Counted from the first letter of the stretch, positions 33,923 through 44,017 are shown. The stretch is DNA of 64,000 nucleotides from Gimesia chilikensis (GCF_007744075.1 NZ_CP036266.1:3395748-3459747); one strand, 5' to 3'. The notes: generated by a model not told the origin, from the letters alone. Numbers and translations are program-made.

Positions 33923-35593
33923 ATGTTTTCTACTACCAAGATGCGACTTCTTAAGAGAGTCTACTCGAGTTCGCTGTGTATCGTGTTACTGGGATGTCAA
34001 ATGGCGGTCACTACGACTGTCTCTTATGCGGATCCCGGTCCTCTGCCCATCGTGATTCCTGTTACTCAGACCCAGGCGGTTGCCAAAGGGGAAGAGTTCG
34101 AACGGACGCGGCAGTGGATTAAGGCTATTGAGCACTATGAAGAAGCGCTCAAGGAATGGCCGGACAATGACAGCATCAAATACGGGCTGCGTCGTGCCAA
34201 GATTCATTTCGGCATTGATCGACGTTACCACGACGACAGCTTCAACAAAGTTCTGCTGGTCCAGTCCCGTCGCGAATCATTCATTCTGTATGACGAAATT
34301 TTAGCGAAGATTCAATCGCACTTCGTCGACGCGTTGAGCACAACCTCGTTTGTCGCCCATGGAACAGAAAGCCTCTACCTCGCTCTGGCCAACGATGAAT
34401 TTGTGAAGGTGCATTTGAAAAACGTGCCACCAGAAAAGATTCGCAAAATGCGTCGGATTCTTCGCGAGAACTACTGGAACAAAGGCGTCAACGGTTTTCA
34501 CGGTGCCCATCAGCTGATCAACGAGGTCTGTGACCTGTCGTATCAGACTCTGGGTCTGCGTGACTCAGCCGTGATTGCAGAATACACGTTCGGCGGCTGC
34601 AATGCCCTGGACGATTACAGTAGCTTCCTGACTCCCGAACGTCTGGGCGACCTGTATGACAACATCGAAGGCGAATTCGTCGGTATCGGTATCGAAATGA
34701 AAGCCGAGATTGGCGAAGGCATGCTGTTGATCAACGTATTGCCCGAGAGTCCTGCAGAAAACGCAGGCGTGCTGGCAGGCGATCATATTGTGAGCATCGA
34801 TGGCACCGACTGTCGTCACATGACGACCGATGCGGCAGCCAATCTGCTGCGTGGCACCTCCGGCAGCCAGGTCGTTCTGGAACTGGAAAGTCCCAAAACA
34901 GAACAGGTTCGAACGGCCCGCGTGACTCGCAAGGCGGTTCAGGTTCGCAGTTTTCCGATCGTGAAGATAATCGATCAGGAAAATGGAATCGGCTACATCA
35001 AAATGACCGGTTTCCAGAAAACCTCAGCAGCAGAACTCGACGCTGCCCTGCAGAAACTGCACGGCGAAGGCATGCGGGCTCTGATCTGGGACGTGCGTGG
35101 TAACCCGGGTGGTCTGCTCTCTGCGGCTGTAGAAGTGCTGGATCGATTCATCGATGAAGGCAAACTGGTTTCCACCAAAGGTCGCGTCTCCGATCAGAAC
35201 TGGAGCTACACCGCTCACCGTCCTGGTACCTGGAAGATTCCGCTGGTATTGCTGGTGGATGAAAACAGTGCGAGTGCCAGTGAAATTGTGGCGGGAGCAC
35301 TCACCGATCATCGTCGGGCGACCGTGGTGGGTCGCAAGACTTACGGTAAGTGGTCGGTCCAGAGTATCTTTCCGATCCGCGGATCTACGGGATTGCGTCT
35401 GACGACTGCCAAATTCTATTCGCCTCACGGAAACACATATGGTAAGATCGGGATCAAACCCGGAATCACGGTTGAGAAAGATGAACTGCGGACGGCCATG
35501 TATGGGGCGTCACAGGAACAGAAACTGGCAGCAGATTCTGATATCAAACGTGGCTTACAAATTCTGCAAAGGCAATATGCTGTAACACCATGA
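33923..35593 (+). CDS. S41 family C-terminal processing protease with PDZ domain
   Basis: A 556-residue exported serine protease from ATG 33923, preceded by GAGGGGGAA; the open frame to 33872 would break the signal sequence. A hydrophobic segment with LLGC may be a lipobox (CIVLLGCQMAVTT). A TPR-like helix pair (about 40-85) precedes a helical region and a PDZ domain (VGIGIEMKAEIGEGMLLINV, ENAGVLAGDHIVSIDG). The catalytic Ser is in DENSASASEIVAGAL and the Lys in GRKTYGKWSVQ, as in CtpA/Prc. It should act in the envelope. Its stop overlaps the next start (ATGATGG), coupling it to the propeller-like protein. Confidence 0.93.
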   Translation: MFSTTKMRLLKRVYSSSLCIVLLGCQMAVTTTVSYADPGPLPIVIPVTQTQAVAKGEEFERTRQWIKAIEHYEEALKEWPDNDSIKYGLRRAKIHFGIDRRYHDDSFNKVLLVQSRRESFILYDEILAKIQSHFVDALSTTSFVAHGTESLYLALANDEFVKVHLKNVPPEKIRKMRRILRENYWNKGVNGFHGAHQLINEVCDLSYQTLGLRDSAVIAEYTFGGCNALDDYSSFLTPERLGDLYDNIEGEFVGIGIEMKAEIGEGMLLINVLPESPAENAGVLAGDHIVSIDGTDCRHMTTDAAANLLRGTSGSQVVLELESPKTEQVRTARVTRKAVQVRSFPIVKIIDQENGIGYIKMTGFQKTSAAELDAALQKLHGEGMRALIWDVRGNPGGLLSAAVEVLDRFIDEGKLVSTKGRVSDQNWSYTAHRPGTWKIPLVLLVDENSASASEIVAGALTDHRRATVVGRKTYGKWSVQSIFPIRGSTGLRLTTAKFYSPHGNTYGKIGIKPGITVEKDELRTAMYGASQEQKLAADSDIKRGLQILQRQYAVTP

Positions 35594-36489
35594 TGGATGA
35601 ACGTGCCGCCTGGCTGACCCAGGGAAAAGGAATTACTCCCAGCCTCCGCTGGTCATTTTCCACCGAAGCGCCACTCCTGGCGCTCGACCTGGCACGTGAA
35701 ACAGGAGAAATACTGGCCGCCGATATTTCCGGCGGCCTTTATTTATTGGATCGGCAGGGTCAGTTCCTGCATCTGAACCGCGGGATCAGGGATGTGCAGC
35801 TGGTACACTGGAGCGATCACGGCAAGCGGGGGGCCGCGATCTACTCCGATAATAATATCTGCTGTTTCGATCGCGATCTGAACGTGACCTGGGCGATCTC
35901 CTTCTCCGTGGAATGCCTGGCGATTGCCATGGATTCCTACGGCGATTATGTCGCCGTCAGTCTGGCCAGCGGGAAAACGATTCTGATCGATTCCCAGAAA
36001 AAGAAGGTGGCCAGCTTTGAGACGATGAAGCCGCTGAGTTACCTCGAATTTCAGATGACCGAACCCCGGCTGATGGGGGCGGCCGAGAACGGCCTGGTCT
36101 GCTGTTACGATCTTGAAGGCAACTGTCTCTGGACGGAGAAGCACTGGTCGAACTGCGGTGGGCTGGCGATGTCGGGCGATGGTCAGCGGATCTACCTGGC
36201 GGGATTCAATTACGGTATTCTGATCTTCGATCATGAAGGCGATTCCGCGGGAACGCTGGTATTCGAGGGGACGCCGAAGGTTCTTGCCTGTGATTTTCAG
36301 GGGAACCGGATCGTCACCGCGACCATTGAACAGGAATTGTACTGGCTCAACCAGGAGGGCAAACTGCTGTGGGGCGGGATTATTCCTGATGAAGCGATCG
36401 AGGTCGCCTGCGACCCGTTCGGACAGTGGTGCGTCTGCGGTGCTAAATCAGGGCTGGTACAGTGTCTGGACTGGAGCGACTCACTTTAA
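35590..36489 (+). CDS. Beta-propeller (WD/PQQ-like) protein coupled to the S41 protease
   Basis: A 299-residue protein built of repeated blades: EILAADISGGLYLLDRQGQF, GAAIYSDNNICCFDRDLNV, VAVSLASGKTILIDSQKKK, LMGAAENGLVCCYDLEGN, IYLAGFNYGILIFDHEGD and a last blade VCGAKSGLVQCLDW. It has no signal peptide or membrane segment, so it is probably cytoplasmic. The start overlaps the S41 gene's stop by four nt, and the kinase gene follows about 240 bp later. Likely a protein-binding scaffold; partner unknown. Confidence 0.8.
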   Translation: MMDERAAWLTQGKGITPSLRWSFSTEAPLLALDLARETGEILAADISGGLYLLDRQGQFLHLNRGIRDVQLVHWSDHGKRGAAIYSDNNICCFDRDLNVTWAISFSVECLAIAMDSYGDYVAVSLASGKTILIDSQKKKVASFETMKPLSYLEFQMTEPRLMGAAENGLVCCYDLEGNCLWTEKHWSNCGGLAMSGDGQRIYLAGFNYGILIFDHEGDSAGTLVFEGTPKVLACDFQGNRIVTATIEQELYWLNQEGKLLWGGIIPDEAIEVACDPFGQWCVCGAKSGLVQCLDWSDSL

Positions 36490-36731
36490 ATGTGTTTGTG
36501 TGGGGGGCGGTGCAAACATGTGATGATGTGCACTAACCCGATTTCTAGGCAGGATCGTAGAAAAGGGCCAAGGTCTATTTTGACTCTCCCCTTGCAAATG
36601 CTTATTATATAAGCTCTTCCTGCAACACATTTATTGCGTCTCACTTTCAGTTCCTGTTGATTCACACTTTCTCTCACACTGGCGACATGCGTTACTAACA
36701 CCGGCGAATCAGATCATTTCTGGGGCAGGCG

Positions 36732-39700
36732 ATGGCCAAGCGGAATAAAGATACTCCTGAAAAGAAAAAACGCCAGTCCGCGCGCGTGCCCAAGCTGGAT
36801 TCGCTGGGGAAATACCTGATCGAGAAAGAGATTGGTGCCGGCGGCATGGGGGCTGTCTTTCTCGCCCGTGACACAACGCTGAATCGACTGGCGGCTCTTA
36901 AAATTCTGCCCCGCGACAAGGCGGAAAACCCGGTTCTGGTCAAACGATTCAAGGCTGAGGGACAGGCGGCTGCTCACCTGCGGCATGAGAATATCGTCTC
37001 CGTCTACGATGCTGGCGAAGAAGACGGATATCTCTACATTGCCCTCGAGTATGTCGAAGGGACCGACCTGCATAACATGATCAGCAAGCGGACGCGACTA
37101 CCTGTTCGGCGTTCGCTGGAGATTATCACGCAGGTGACGGAAGCCCTCGCGCATGCCTATCAGCAGGGAATCGTCCACCGTGATATCAAGCCGGCCAACA
37201 TCCTGATTCGCCAGGATGGGGTCGTCAAGCTGACCGACCTGGGGCTGGCCCGTTCAATTGATGACAACACCGAAACCAGCATTACAAGGGCCGGTACGAC
37301 GGTGGGAACGGTCGACTATATGGCTCCCGAACAGGCACGTGACAGTAAAGCGGCTGATATTCGCAGCGATATCTATTCGCTGGGCTGCACCTGGTATCAC
37401 ATGCTGACCGGACGGGCCCCCTTCTCCGAGGGAAGTCTGACTAATAAACTGGCCGCACATGCTACCACTCCCCCGCCCGACCCGCGGGAATTGAATGAAC
37501 GCGTGCCCGAAGGGATCGTGGCGATCATTCACCGGATGATGGCCAAGTCCAAGAACGACCGCTACCAGACGCCGGAAGAACTGCTGGAAGATCTGAAGGA
37601 CCCAAATCTGAAGCGTTCCAATGTCGACAATAATGTGCTGGAAGCACTAGCCTCAGATGAGTCGGATGGGGAACAGCCGACGCGTGAAGTCGATATTATT
37701 CTCCCGGCTGACAGCAGCGACTTTCAGATCAATCAGTTCATTCCCGATTACAACAGCCAGCCGGATGAGGACGATGACGATCACGCAGATGGCGGGAACC
37801 GTCTGAGTACCAGCTTTGATCTGCAGCAACTGGCGGGAGAAGTGGAACTGGAGTCTGAAGTCACGGTGCCCGGGCTGAAGCGTTCCCCCAAGTCGACGCC
37901 TGAGAAGAAAAACGAGAAGAAAGCATCCCGCTCGAAATCGGGACCACAAAAAACAGTCGACCGTTCACGTACCCGGCAGCCGGTTGACGAACCGGAAGAA
38001 GGCTCCGTGATCTCCGATTCCGCGATGAAGACGCGGAAGGCGAACCGTACGCGCAAAAGTGAGCCGGACTCATCACAGGGTAAGCGGAGCCGACCTGCTG
38101 CAGCGGGCAAAAAACCGTCACGGCCCCAACCGACGAAACGCAGCAGCGGGGCCCGTAAATCGGTCCGGGAAACGTCGCCTGTCATGAACGGCGACGCCGA
38201 TGCGAACGAGAGTGAGATTTCTTTCGACTACCGGCAGATTGGTCTGGTGCTGGGGGGGTTACTGCTGGTCATCATATTGATCTGGTGGGCTGTGAGCAGT
38301 ATGGGGTCTGGTTCCGCACCGCAACAGGGACCGGGCAGTAATCCATTCGATCCGAATGCCGAGGCACCCGCGCCGGCCGAAAACACTGCGGTCGCCGCTG
38401 CGGATGAGCCAAAAGCTGATGCGGAAGCGGAAAAGGAAACGGAACAGACCAGTACCGAAGTCACAAAAACAGAGGAAAAGCCTGCTGGTTCCCAGTGGGA
38501 AGAGGTGGCTGTGCGGGGGCAGGAAAAACAGTTTCTACCCTCTTGGGGGAAAGGTTTTTCGGCACTAACGGGGGCAAATGCCAGCCAGCCGGAATCTCAG
38601 CTGACCCTGCTCAAAGTCGCCCATGGATCTTCGGCGCAGGGAATCTATTCCAGCTTGGATGACGCTTTGGCGGAGGTGGCCAACCGTGGGGCTGTTATTC
38701 GTCTGTACGGTCCCGGTCCATTCTCAATGAGTCCTCAGCGACTCGCGGGGATTTCGCAATTGATCATCATGGCTGCGGATTCCAGCGAGAAACAGCCGAC
38801 CGTGATCCTGACTCCGGAGGGCGGTTCTGATTCGCAGACGATCTCTGATTACCTGAGTTTTTCCGGGGGGCTGCTGCGGTTACAGGGAATTCATTTCCTG
38901 TGTGACGCGGGCCGTCTGACTGGCAACGGCGACTGTAATCTGCTGGCTCTGAACCAGAGCGACCTGACCGTTCAGGAATGTTCCTTTTCACTGACAGGAA
39001 CCGGGACACGTGAGTTTCGTCTGATCAATTCTACCGGAGTTCCCCGCACCGAGACCGATCGGCCCGAGGGGGAGTCGCGGATTCTGCTGGAGAATTGTGT
39101 CGTTACCGGCAGAAAGCTGGAAGTGGTGCGCGTGGATCAGCCCTACTCCGATGTGATGGTTTCCAACTGTTATTTTTCTGTGACCGAGGCTCCCTGCCTG
39201 GAGCTGGCGGCGTTGAATCCGAATCTGAACATCAGCAGTGTGCTGCAGGCGCGGAAGGTCCCCCGCACGCTGCGTGTGTTTTCCAGTACGCTCGTCTCTG
39301 ATCAATCAATCTTTGAACTGATCGGGCCGGTGGCAAAACAGGCCCCACCTGCTGCCGAGAACCAGGAGACTCTGAAGACACAGACCGACCTGATCGTGAT
39401 CAATTCGGTACTCGTGGGAGATCCGCAGGCAAAACAGGCCGCGATGCTGACGCTCGTCGACTGGCCGCAGGATAAACTGCGCCAGCAGAGCAAGAGTCGC
39501 TTCAAGGACCTGGATCTGCAGCTGGAAAGCGTCATGTTCTGGGGCTGGCCGTTGTATCTGAGATCGACCGAACCGGGCAGTCCGCAGAGTACATTTGAGA
39601 TTGATGCCCATCGAACCTGGCAGCAAAGCTGGGGAAAACCGGTGGCGGTCGAGTCCTTCGATACCGATTTACCACCTAAGTACGCGGCACTGCGGAAGCC

Positions 39701-41075
39701 GACCTTTGACAGCAGCCTGCTCAATTTTTCCAAAGTCAAAAATGTTTATCGTGTCTCTTCAGGCGGGATCGTACCTGGCTGCGATCCGAACCGTCTGGCG
39801 ACGCTTTCTGCCGGCGAGCAGGAACGGATTCAGGCCTATGTGAGCCAGCCTCAGATCGGAAAAGCGATCGCCGACAAGTTCGCGAAATCGAAGGCGGTTT
39901 CTTTCGACATGTCGAAAGGAAATCTGAGCGACTTTCTCAACAGCACTGCTGTTTCAGGACCCACCCGGGTGAATGTGACCGGACAGGGCGTCTGCTATAC
40001 GGCTCCCATCAAGCTGGAAAACAAACAGGTGCAGTTGAATTTCGATACGCCTACTGGTGCGGCTCCTTTGATTGTGGAACTGAAGCTGCTGCCCTCCACT
40101 GGGAAGACGCGGTCGCGTGATTCCCGTAGTGCGGGAGTGGACTCTTTTATTTCTCTGAAGAACTCCACCCTGGCGATTCACGGTGGGAAATTTCGGATTT
40201 CGGCCGACCGGAAAGGTGTGGTCCCCCGGAATTTCGTTTCGCTGCAGAACAGCCAGCTGGCACTTGAAGATTCTGCCCTGGATGCGCTGCTGCTCAACGA
40301 CAAACGGTTTCAGTCTGTTGTGCAGGTTGGCGGGGGAACGGGAAATCAACCGAACCAGGTGCTGTTGAGTCGCACCTATCTGTCGACTTCAGGAACGGTT
40401 GTTAATTCAGAGGCGACGCAGCTGGACCTGGAAGTCTCTGGAAGCCTGTTATTGAGCCAGAATGATCTGTTCGCGCTGGCGGTGAAGCCGTCGTCGAGTC
40501 CGCGGGTTCGGGTTTCTCTGAATCAAAGTACCCTGGCGCCTCGCGATTCCGTACTGGCTTTTAAGGAAAGCGACGGTTCTCAATCTACAGGAACCGCTGC
40601 CCGGGTGCTGGCGGAAGAATGTCTGTTTCTACCTGTGCCTGCCGCGTCAGGCGGTCGCTCTGACTCTTCCCGTTCCGCTTCCCTGCTCCGGCTCCCCCAG
40701 AGTCTGCAGAAGCAGGTACAGTGGTGGGGTTCGACTAATGGGTATATGGTAGAGCGGTTGCAGGCACTCGGGGAATCCGGCTCACTGTCTGCGGGGGCTG
40801 GCGGCGATTTTGAACAGACGCTCGCCCAGGTGTTCGGTGATCAGGCGGATCAACATGCACTGACGATGCCGGGCGGGGTTCTGCTGCAGGAACAGAAACT
40901 GCCTCCCCTGACGAAAATTCAGCCGGTTCACTTTCGGCTGCTGCCTGCCTGTAAGGCGGCGACCTGGTCAGACCTCAAACAGCCGCTGGGGGCCGATCCC
41001 GTTGCGCTGCAGGCGATGCTGGAAGGCAATCCGCAGGACCGGGCGAAAGCGGCCCGCAAGAAACGCTCGTTCTAA
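36732..41075 (+). CDS. Giant membrane Ser/Thr protein kinase (PknB-type) with beta-helix-like extracytoplasmic region
   Basis: A 1447-residue kinase. The N-terminal Hanks-type domain spans about 25-285: glycine loop IGAGGMGAVFLARD, VAIK-like AALKIL, catalytic HRDIKPANIL (about 149-158), DLG in place of DFG, and an APE-like MAPEQARD. A long Ser/Lys/Arg-rich linker (about 310-500) precedes one membrane helix (IGLVLGGLLLVIILIWWAV, about 502-522). The outer part has an acidic Ala/Glu linker and then about 800 residues of repeated short beta strands (RLQGIHFLCDAG, LLALNQSDLTVQECSF, LLENCVVTG, FISLKNSTLAIHGGKF, FVSLQNSQLALEDSAL) that look like a right-handed beta helix. Probably an envelope sensor; ligand unknown. 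Confidence 0.92.
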   Translation: MAKRNKDTPEKKKRQSARVPKLDSLGKYLIEKEIGAGGMGAVFLARDTTLNRLAALKILPRDKAENPVLVKRFKAEGQAAAHLRHENIVSVYDAGEEDGYLYIALEYVEGTDLHNMISKRTRLPVRRSLEIITQVTEALAHAYQQGIVHRDIKPANILIRQDGVVKLTDLGLARSIDDNTETSITRAGTTVGTVDYMAPEQARDSKAADIRSDIYSLGCTWYHMLTGRAPFSEGSLTNKLAAHATTPPPDPRELNERVPEGIVAIIHRMMAKSKNDRYQTPEELLEDLKDPNLKRSNVDNNVLEALASDESDGEQPTREVDIILPADSSDFQINQFIPDYNSQPDEDDDDHADGGNRLSTSFDLQQLAGEVELESEVTVPGLKRSPKSTPEKKNEKKASRSKSGPQKTVDRSRTRQPVDEPEEGSVISDSAMKTRKANRTRKSEPDSSQGKRSRPAAAGKKPSRPQPTKRSSGARKSVRETSPVMNGDADANESEISFDYRQIGLVLGGLLLVIILIWWAVSSMGSGSAPQQGPGSNPFDPNAEAPAPAENTAVAAADEPKADAEAEKETEQTSTEVTKTEEKPAGSQWEEVAVRGQEKQFLPSWGKGFSALTGANASQPESQLTLLKVAHGSSAQGIYSSLDDALAEVANRGAVIRLYGPGPFSMSPQRLAGISQLIIMAADSSEKQPTVILTPEGGSDSQTISDYLSFSGGLLRLQGIHFLCDAGRLTGNGDCNLLALNQSDLTVQECSFSLTGTGTREFRLINSTGVPRTETDRPEGESRILLENCVVTGRKLEVVRVDQPYSDVMVSNCYFSVTEAPCLELAALNPNLNISSVLQARKVPRTLRVFSSTLVSDQSIFELIGPVAKQAPPAAENQETLKTQTDLIVINSVLVGDPQAKQAAMLTLVDWPQDKLRQQSKSRFKDLDLQLESVMFWGWPLYLRSTEPGSPQSTFEIDAHRTWQQSWGKPVAVESFDTDLPPKYAALRKPTFDSSLLNFSKVKNVYRVSSGGIVPGCDPNRLATLSAGEQERIQAYVSQPQIGKAIADKFAKSKAVSFDMSKGNLSDFLNSTAVSGPTRVNVTGQGVCYTAPIKLENKQVQLNFDTPTGAAPLIVELKLLPSTGKTRSRDSRSAGVDSFISLKNSTLAIHGGKFRISADRKGVVPRNFVSLQNSQLALEDSALDALLLNDKRFQSVVQVGGGTGNQPNQVLLSRTYLSTSGTVVNSEATQLDLEVSGSLLLSQNDLFALAVKPSSSPRVRVSLNQSTLAPRDSVLAFKESDGSQSTGTAARVLAEECLFLPVPAASGGRSDSSRSASLLRLPQSLQKQVQWWGSTNGYMVERLQALGESGSLSAGAGGDFEQTLAQVFGDQADQHALTMPGGVLLQEQKLPPLTKIQPVHFRLLPACKAATWSDLKQPLGADPVALQAMLEGNPQDRAKAARKKRSF

Positions 41076-41083
41076 GGTCTCGC

Positions 41084-42814
41084 TTAGATATTCGAGAGCG
41101 TGGCGTGGGGGTGATCTTCATCCAGACGCGGAACGGTCAGCGTGAAACGGGAACCTTTACCGGCTTCGCTTTCGATGCTGATTTCTCCCCCATGTTCGCG
41201 GATGATTTTCTGACTGACTGCCAGGCCGATACCGGTGCCGCGGGCGCCCTTGGTGGATTCGAACAGGTTGAAGATTTTGCTGATCTGATCCGCAGGGATG
41301 CCGGGGCCATTATCGGAGACCATGATCAGGATCTGATCGGGTTTCGCGAGATAGCGGGTTTCCAGCAGAACGATCCCCTGCTCCAGTCCTTCGACGGCAT
41401 CGATGGCGTTGATGACGATATTCAGGATCGCGCGATGAAGGCCTTCGTGGTCGAATACGCTTTCCGGCAGTTCCGGGTCCAGTTCGCATTTCAACTGAAC
41501 GCCGCACTCTTCGGCACGGGCCTGCATCAGTTCGTGCACGTCTTTGACCGGCGTGTTGATGGAACCTGGTTCCAAGGCTGGCTTGCGTTCGGTACTGAAG
41601 GTCAACATGTCCATCACGAGGTGATAGATTTTGTTCTGGTTCTTCTCGACGATGTTCCACCCTTTACGGACAAGGTCTTCCTCAGACTTGTTGAGTCCCA
41701 TGTCGATCAGGTAACTTCCGCCACGAACCCCTTGCAGGATGTTCTTGATATGGTGGCTCAGGGTGGCGATGGTCTGCCCCATGGCAGCAAAGCGTTCCGC
41801 TTTCAACATCGCATTCTGGAAGCGGTAGTTTTCAATGGCTAAAGCGGACTGACGACCGATGGCGACCAGGAGTCGCAGGTGTTCTTCGCTGAATTTTTCG
41901 ACGGCGCCGTTCTTGAGCAGGACTTCGGGGTGGGAAGTCGTCGTGTCGACGTAGATGACGCCCATCAGTTCATGGCGGCCCTGCATAGGAACGCACATGG
42001 CTTCGCGAATGCCTGCCTGCAGAATGCTGCGGCCCCCTTCAAATCGTTGATCGCGCTGCGCGTCGGAGGTGCGGACCCCCTGTTTTTTGTTGAGTACGTA
42101 ATCGACAATGCTGTGGGAGACCGGCATGCGTGCGCCGGACTTTTTCTCGGCACGACTGCTGAAGATCTGAGGTTGGATTTCACCCGACTGCGGGTCGGTG
42201 ATCAGCATACAGCCCCGATCGGCGCCGACCGTATTGATGGTCAGGTCGAGGATGCGCTTGAGTAGTTCTTCCTGTGAAATTGTCGGGCTGACAGCGGCTT
42301 CTGCGATGCGGTACAGAGCCTGCAGGTCGTTTTGCACATCCTGCTGCTGGACTATTCCGGAGACATCTGCCGTGTCCAGTACCATGGAGTCAAACTCGTG
42401 ATTGACTTCGTGGGTAATGCTGGACTGATTTGAATCCTCGCTGCTGATCAGGTCGATCTTTTCCGCCATGTAGCGGGAGTCTTCATCGATCGCCTGGCTG
42501 GAGAACAGCAGCAGACTGCGTCCGATCTGAATATGATCGCCGTTACTGAGCCGGGCGGATTGAACCTGGGTCCCGTTGACCATTGTTCCATTGGAACTGT
42601 TCTGGTCGGTGATGATGTAGGAGCCGTTCTTGAAGGAGATTGTGGCGTGCTGACGGGAGGCTTCCGTATCCAGAATCCGGATCTCGTTTCGCACTCCTCT
42701 GCCCACACTGGCAGGATCTGTTCCCAACTGGAAGCGGGTTCCGAGGTCCACTCCCTGGATAACCAGCAGGGTCGCTTTGCCCCCCTCTTGTGCGTTTTCT
42801 ATCAGCCTTTTCAT
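41084..42814 (-). CDS. FHA-GAF sensor histidine kinase
   Basis: A 576-residue cytoplasmic signalling protein. FHA domain at about 15-110 (VGRGVRNEIRI, SRQHATISF, SSNGTMVNG), which binds phosphothreonine; GAF domain at about 165-340 (GADRGCMLI, MCVPMQGRHELMGVIYVD); histidine-kinase dimer region with LSHHIKNILQGVRGG (phospho-acceptor His about 357); ATPase domain with NIVINAIDAVEG (N box), VSDNGPGIP (G1), GTGIGLAVS (G2) and GKGSRFTL. It lacks a membrane segment. The FHA domain suggests input from a Ser/Thr kinase, perhaps the convergent neighbour, whose stop lies nine nt away. A degenerate receiver gene lies upstream. Confidence 0.93.
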   Translation of the reverse strand: MKRLIENAQEGGKATLLVIQGVDLGTRFQLGTDPASVGRGVRNEIRILDTEASRQHATISFKNGSYIITDQNSSNGTMVNGTQVQSARLSNGDHIQIGRSLLLFSSQAIDEDSRYMAEKIDLISSEDSNQSSITHEVNHEFDSMVLDTADVSGIVQQQDVQNDLQALYRIAEAAVSPTISQEELLKRILDLTINTVGADRGCMLITDPQSGEIQPQIFSSRAEKKSGARMPVSHSIVDYVLNKKQGVRTSDAQRDQRFEGGRSILQAGIREAMCVPMQGRHELMGVIYVDTTTSHPEVLLKNGAVEKFSEEHLRLLVAIGRQSALAIENYRFQNAMLKAERFAAMGQTIATLSHHIKNILQGVRGGSYLIDMGLNKSEEDLVRKGWNIVEKNQNKIYHLVMDMLTFSTERKPALEPGSINTPVKDVHELMQARAEECGVQLKCELDPELPESVFDHEGLHRAILNIVINAIDAVEGLEQGIVLLETRYLAKPDQILIMVSDNGPGIPADQISKIFNLFESTKGARGTGIGLAVSQKIIREHGGEISIESEAGKGSRFTLTVPRLDEDHPHATLSNI

Positions 42815-43084
42815 GGTCTCTGATTCTCAGTCGATGACTGGACCTGCTCATCAGGTAAACGTACGCTGCACCGAATTCCTGCAACCTGCGCGGTAATACA
42901 TGAATTCAATGTGCAGTCTGTTTCAGTCGAGGAACGCCCGGGAAACGATTCCGTTTTCCTGAGTTCTCTGTGAAGGGAAATCCTTTACAGAAAAGCCCCT
43001 ACGGAGAATCATATCTCAACCGGGAGCGCTGTTCAAATCCCAACATCCGTTTAGAGTGAGATCTGTCGGGAGAATCTGAGCGGA

Positions 43085-43444
43085 CTACTGCTGAGATCGG
43101 GGCTGATTGAGCAGGCTTTCAATCGAATCGATCAGCTCTGCGTATTGAAATGGCTGGACCAGGAAGCGTGTGGACTGGTCAGTTTCGGGAGTGGCAGGAA
43201 CTTTTACTGAACCGATGACAACTTTCGGGACTTCATTCCAGCCCGGCTGTGCTGAGGAAGAGGCGGCCAGGTCGTCACCGTGCAGAACGACAATGCTGGG
43301 CAGTTCGTTCTCGGTGATGACATCACCCGATTGTGGCTTGCGGATGCGATTAACGCGGCATCCCTGGGGTTCCAGGACTGCTTTCAGAACTTCTTCCGTT
43401 TCGTGTAATCCATCCAGGACGACAACATGTTGACCATTTACCAC
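43085..43444 (-). CDS. Degenerate receiver-like (pseudo-response-regulator) protein
   Basis: A 119-residue protein from a GTG at 43444, preceded by GGAAGGA; the frame opens further out at 43498 without a good ribosome site. The alternating alpha/beta pattern (HVVVLDGLHETEEVLKAVLE, SIVVLHGDD, KVVIGSVKVPA, RFLVQPFQYAELIDSIESLL) follows a receiver domain, and the last part is like the KPF region but with Gln for Lys. The acidic pocket is not recognisable, so phosphotransfer is unlikely. It precedes the FHA-GAF kinase gene on the same strand. Function unknown; the fold assignment is inference. Confidence 0.6.
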   Translation of the reverse strand: MVNGQHVVVLDGLHETEEVLKAVLEPQGCRVNRIRKPQSGDVITENELPSIVVLHGDDLAASSSAQPGWNEVPKVVIGSVKVPATPETDQSTRFLVQPFQYAELIDSIESLLNQPRSQQ

Positions 43445-43630
43445 TTGAGGGTTCCTTCCCATGACCACGGTAAAGCCTGATGAGCTCCACAAATCCATTT
43501 GTCAATCAGGCAGGTCGGAAAGATAGCCTGTTCCAAAGTTTGTGTCAAAATCAGTTATGAGAGCTGAAATTGAGTTTTTGGAATTATGTAAACTTTACAA
43601 CAGGACGTAGCGGTGAGTGGATTACCTGGT

Positions 43631-44017
43631 TTACCAGGCGGTCGGAGCCGGGAAGTTCTCGTTAAACATCGGTTCCTGGTTGATGTAGTCGTCTTCCCGT
43701 TTCATACTGTCCAGTTGAAGTTTACGCTGTTCCTGCTGGAGTTCTTCGCTGGAAATGGGGCCTCTGACTTCGGCCAGCGGTGCCACGTATTTGGGCTGTT
43801 TGACTTTTACGTCGGTCGGATAAAAGACGCCCCGGTCCTGTGGCGCAGCGGTTGCAGAGGCATCTGAGGCGGAAGCGATCGCAGTTTCAGGGTAGATTCG
43901 TTTGTGATAGGTGCTGCTGAAACCGGCGGGCTGATGATAGTCGGGAATGTTGCGGCACCCGACCTGCAGACAGGTCAGACCAAGCAGAATCAGCATGTAT
44001 CTGCTGTATTGAGGCAC
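43631..44017 (-). CDS. Small lipoprotein
   Basis: A 128-residue lipoprotein from GTG 44017 (GGAAGG eight nt upstream). The signal segment YMLILLGLTCLQVG|C is a good lipobox, followed by RNIPDYHQPAG. The frame continues to an ATG at 44056, but those codons lie in the sod terminator hairpin, which argues for the GTG. The mature chain is polar with a Lys/Glu/Gln-rich helix (SSEELQQEQRKLQLDSMKRE). No family was recognised. Confidence 0.75.
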   Translation of the reverse strand: MPQYSRYMLILLGLTCLQVGCRNIPDYHQPAGFSSTYHKRIYPETAIASASDASATAAPQDRGVFYPTDVKVKQPKYVAPLAEVRGPISSEELQQEQRKLQLDSMKREDDYINQEPMFNENFPAPTAW

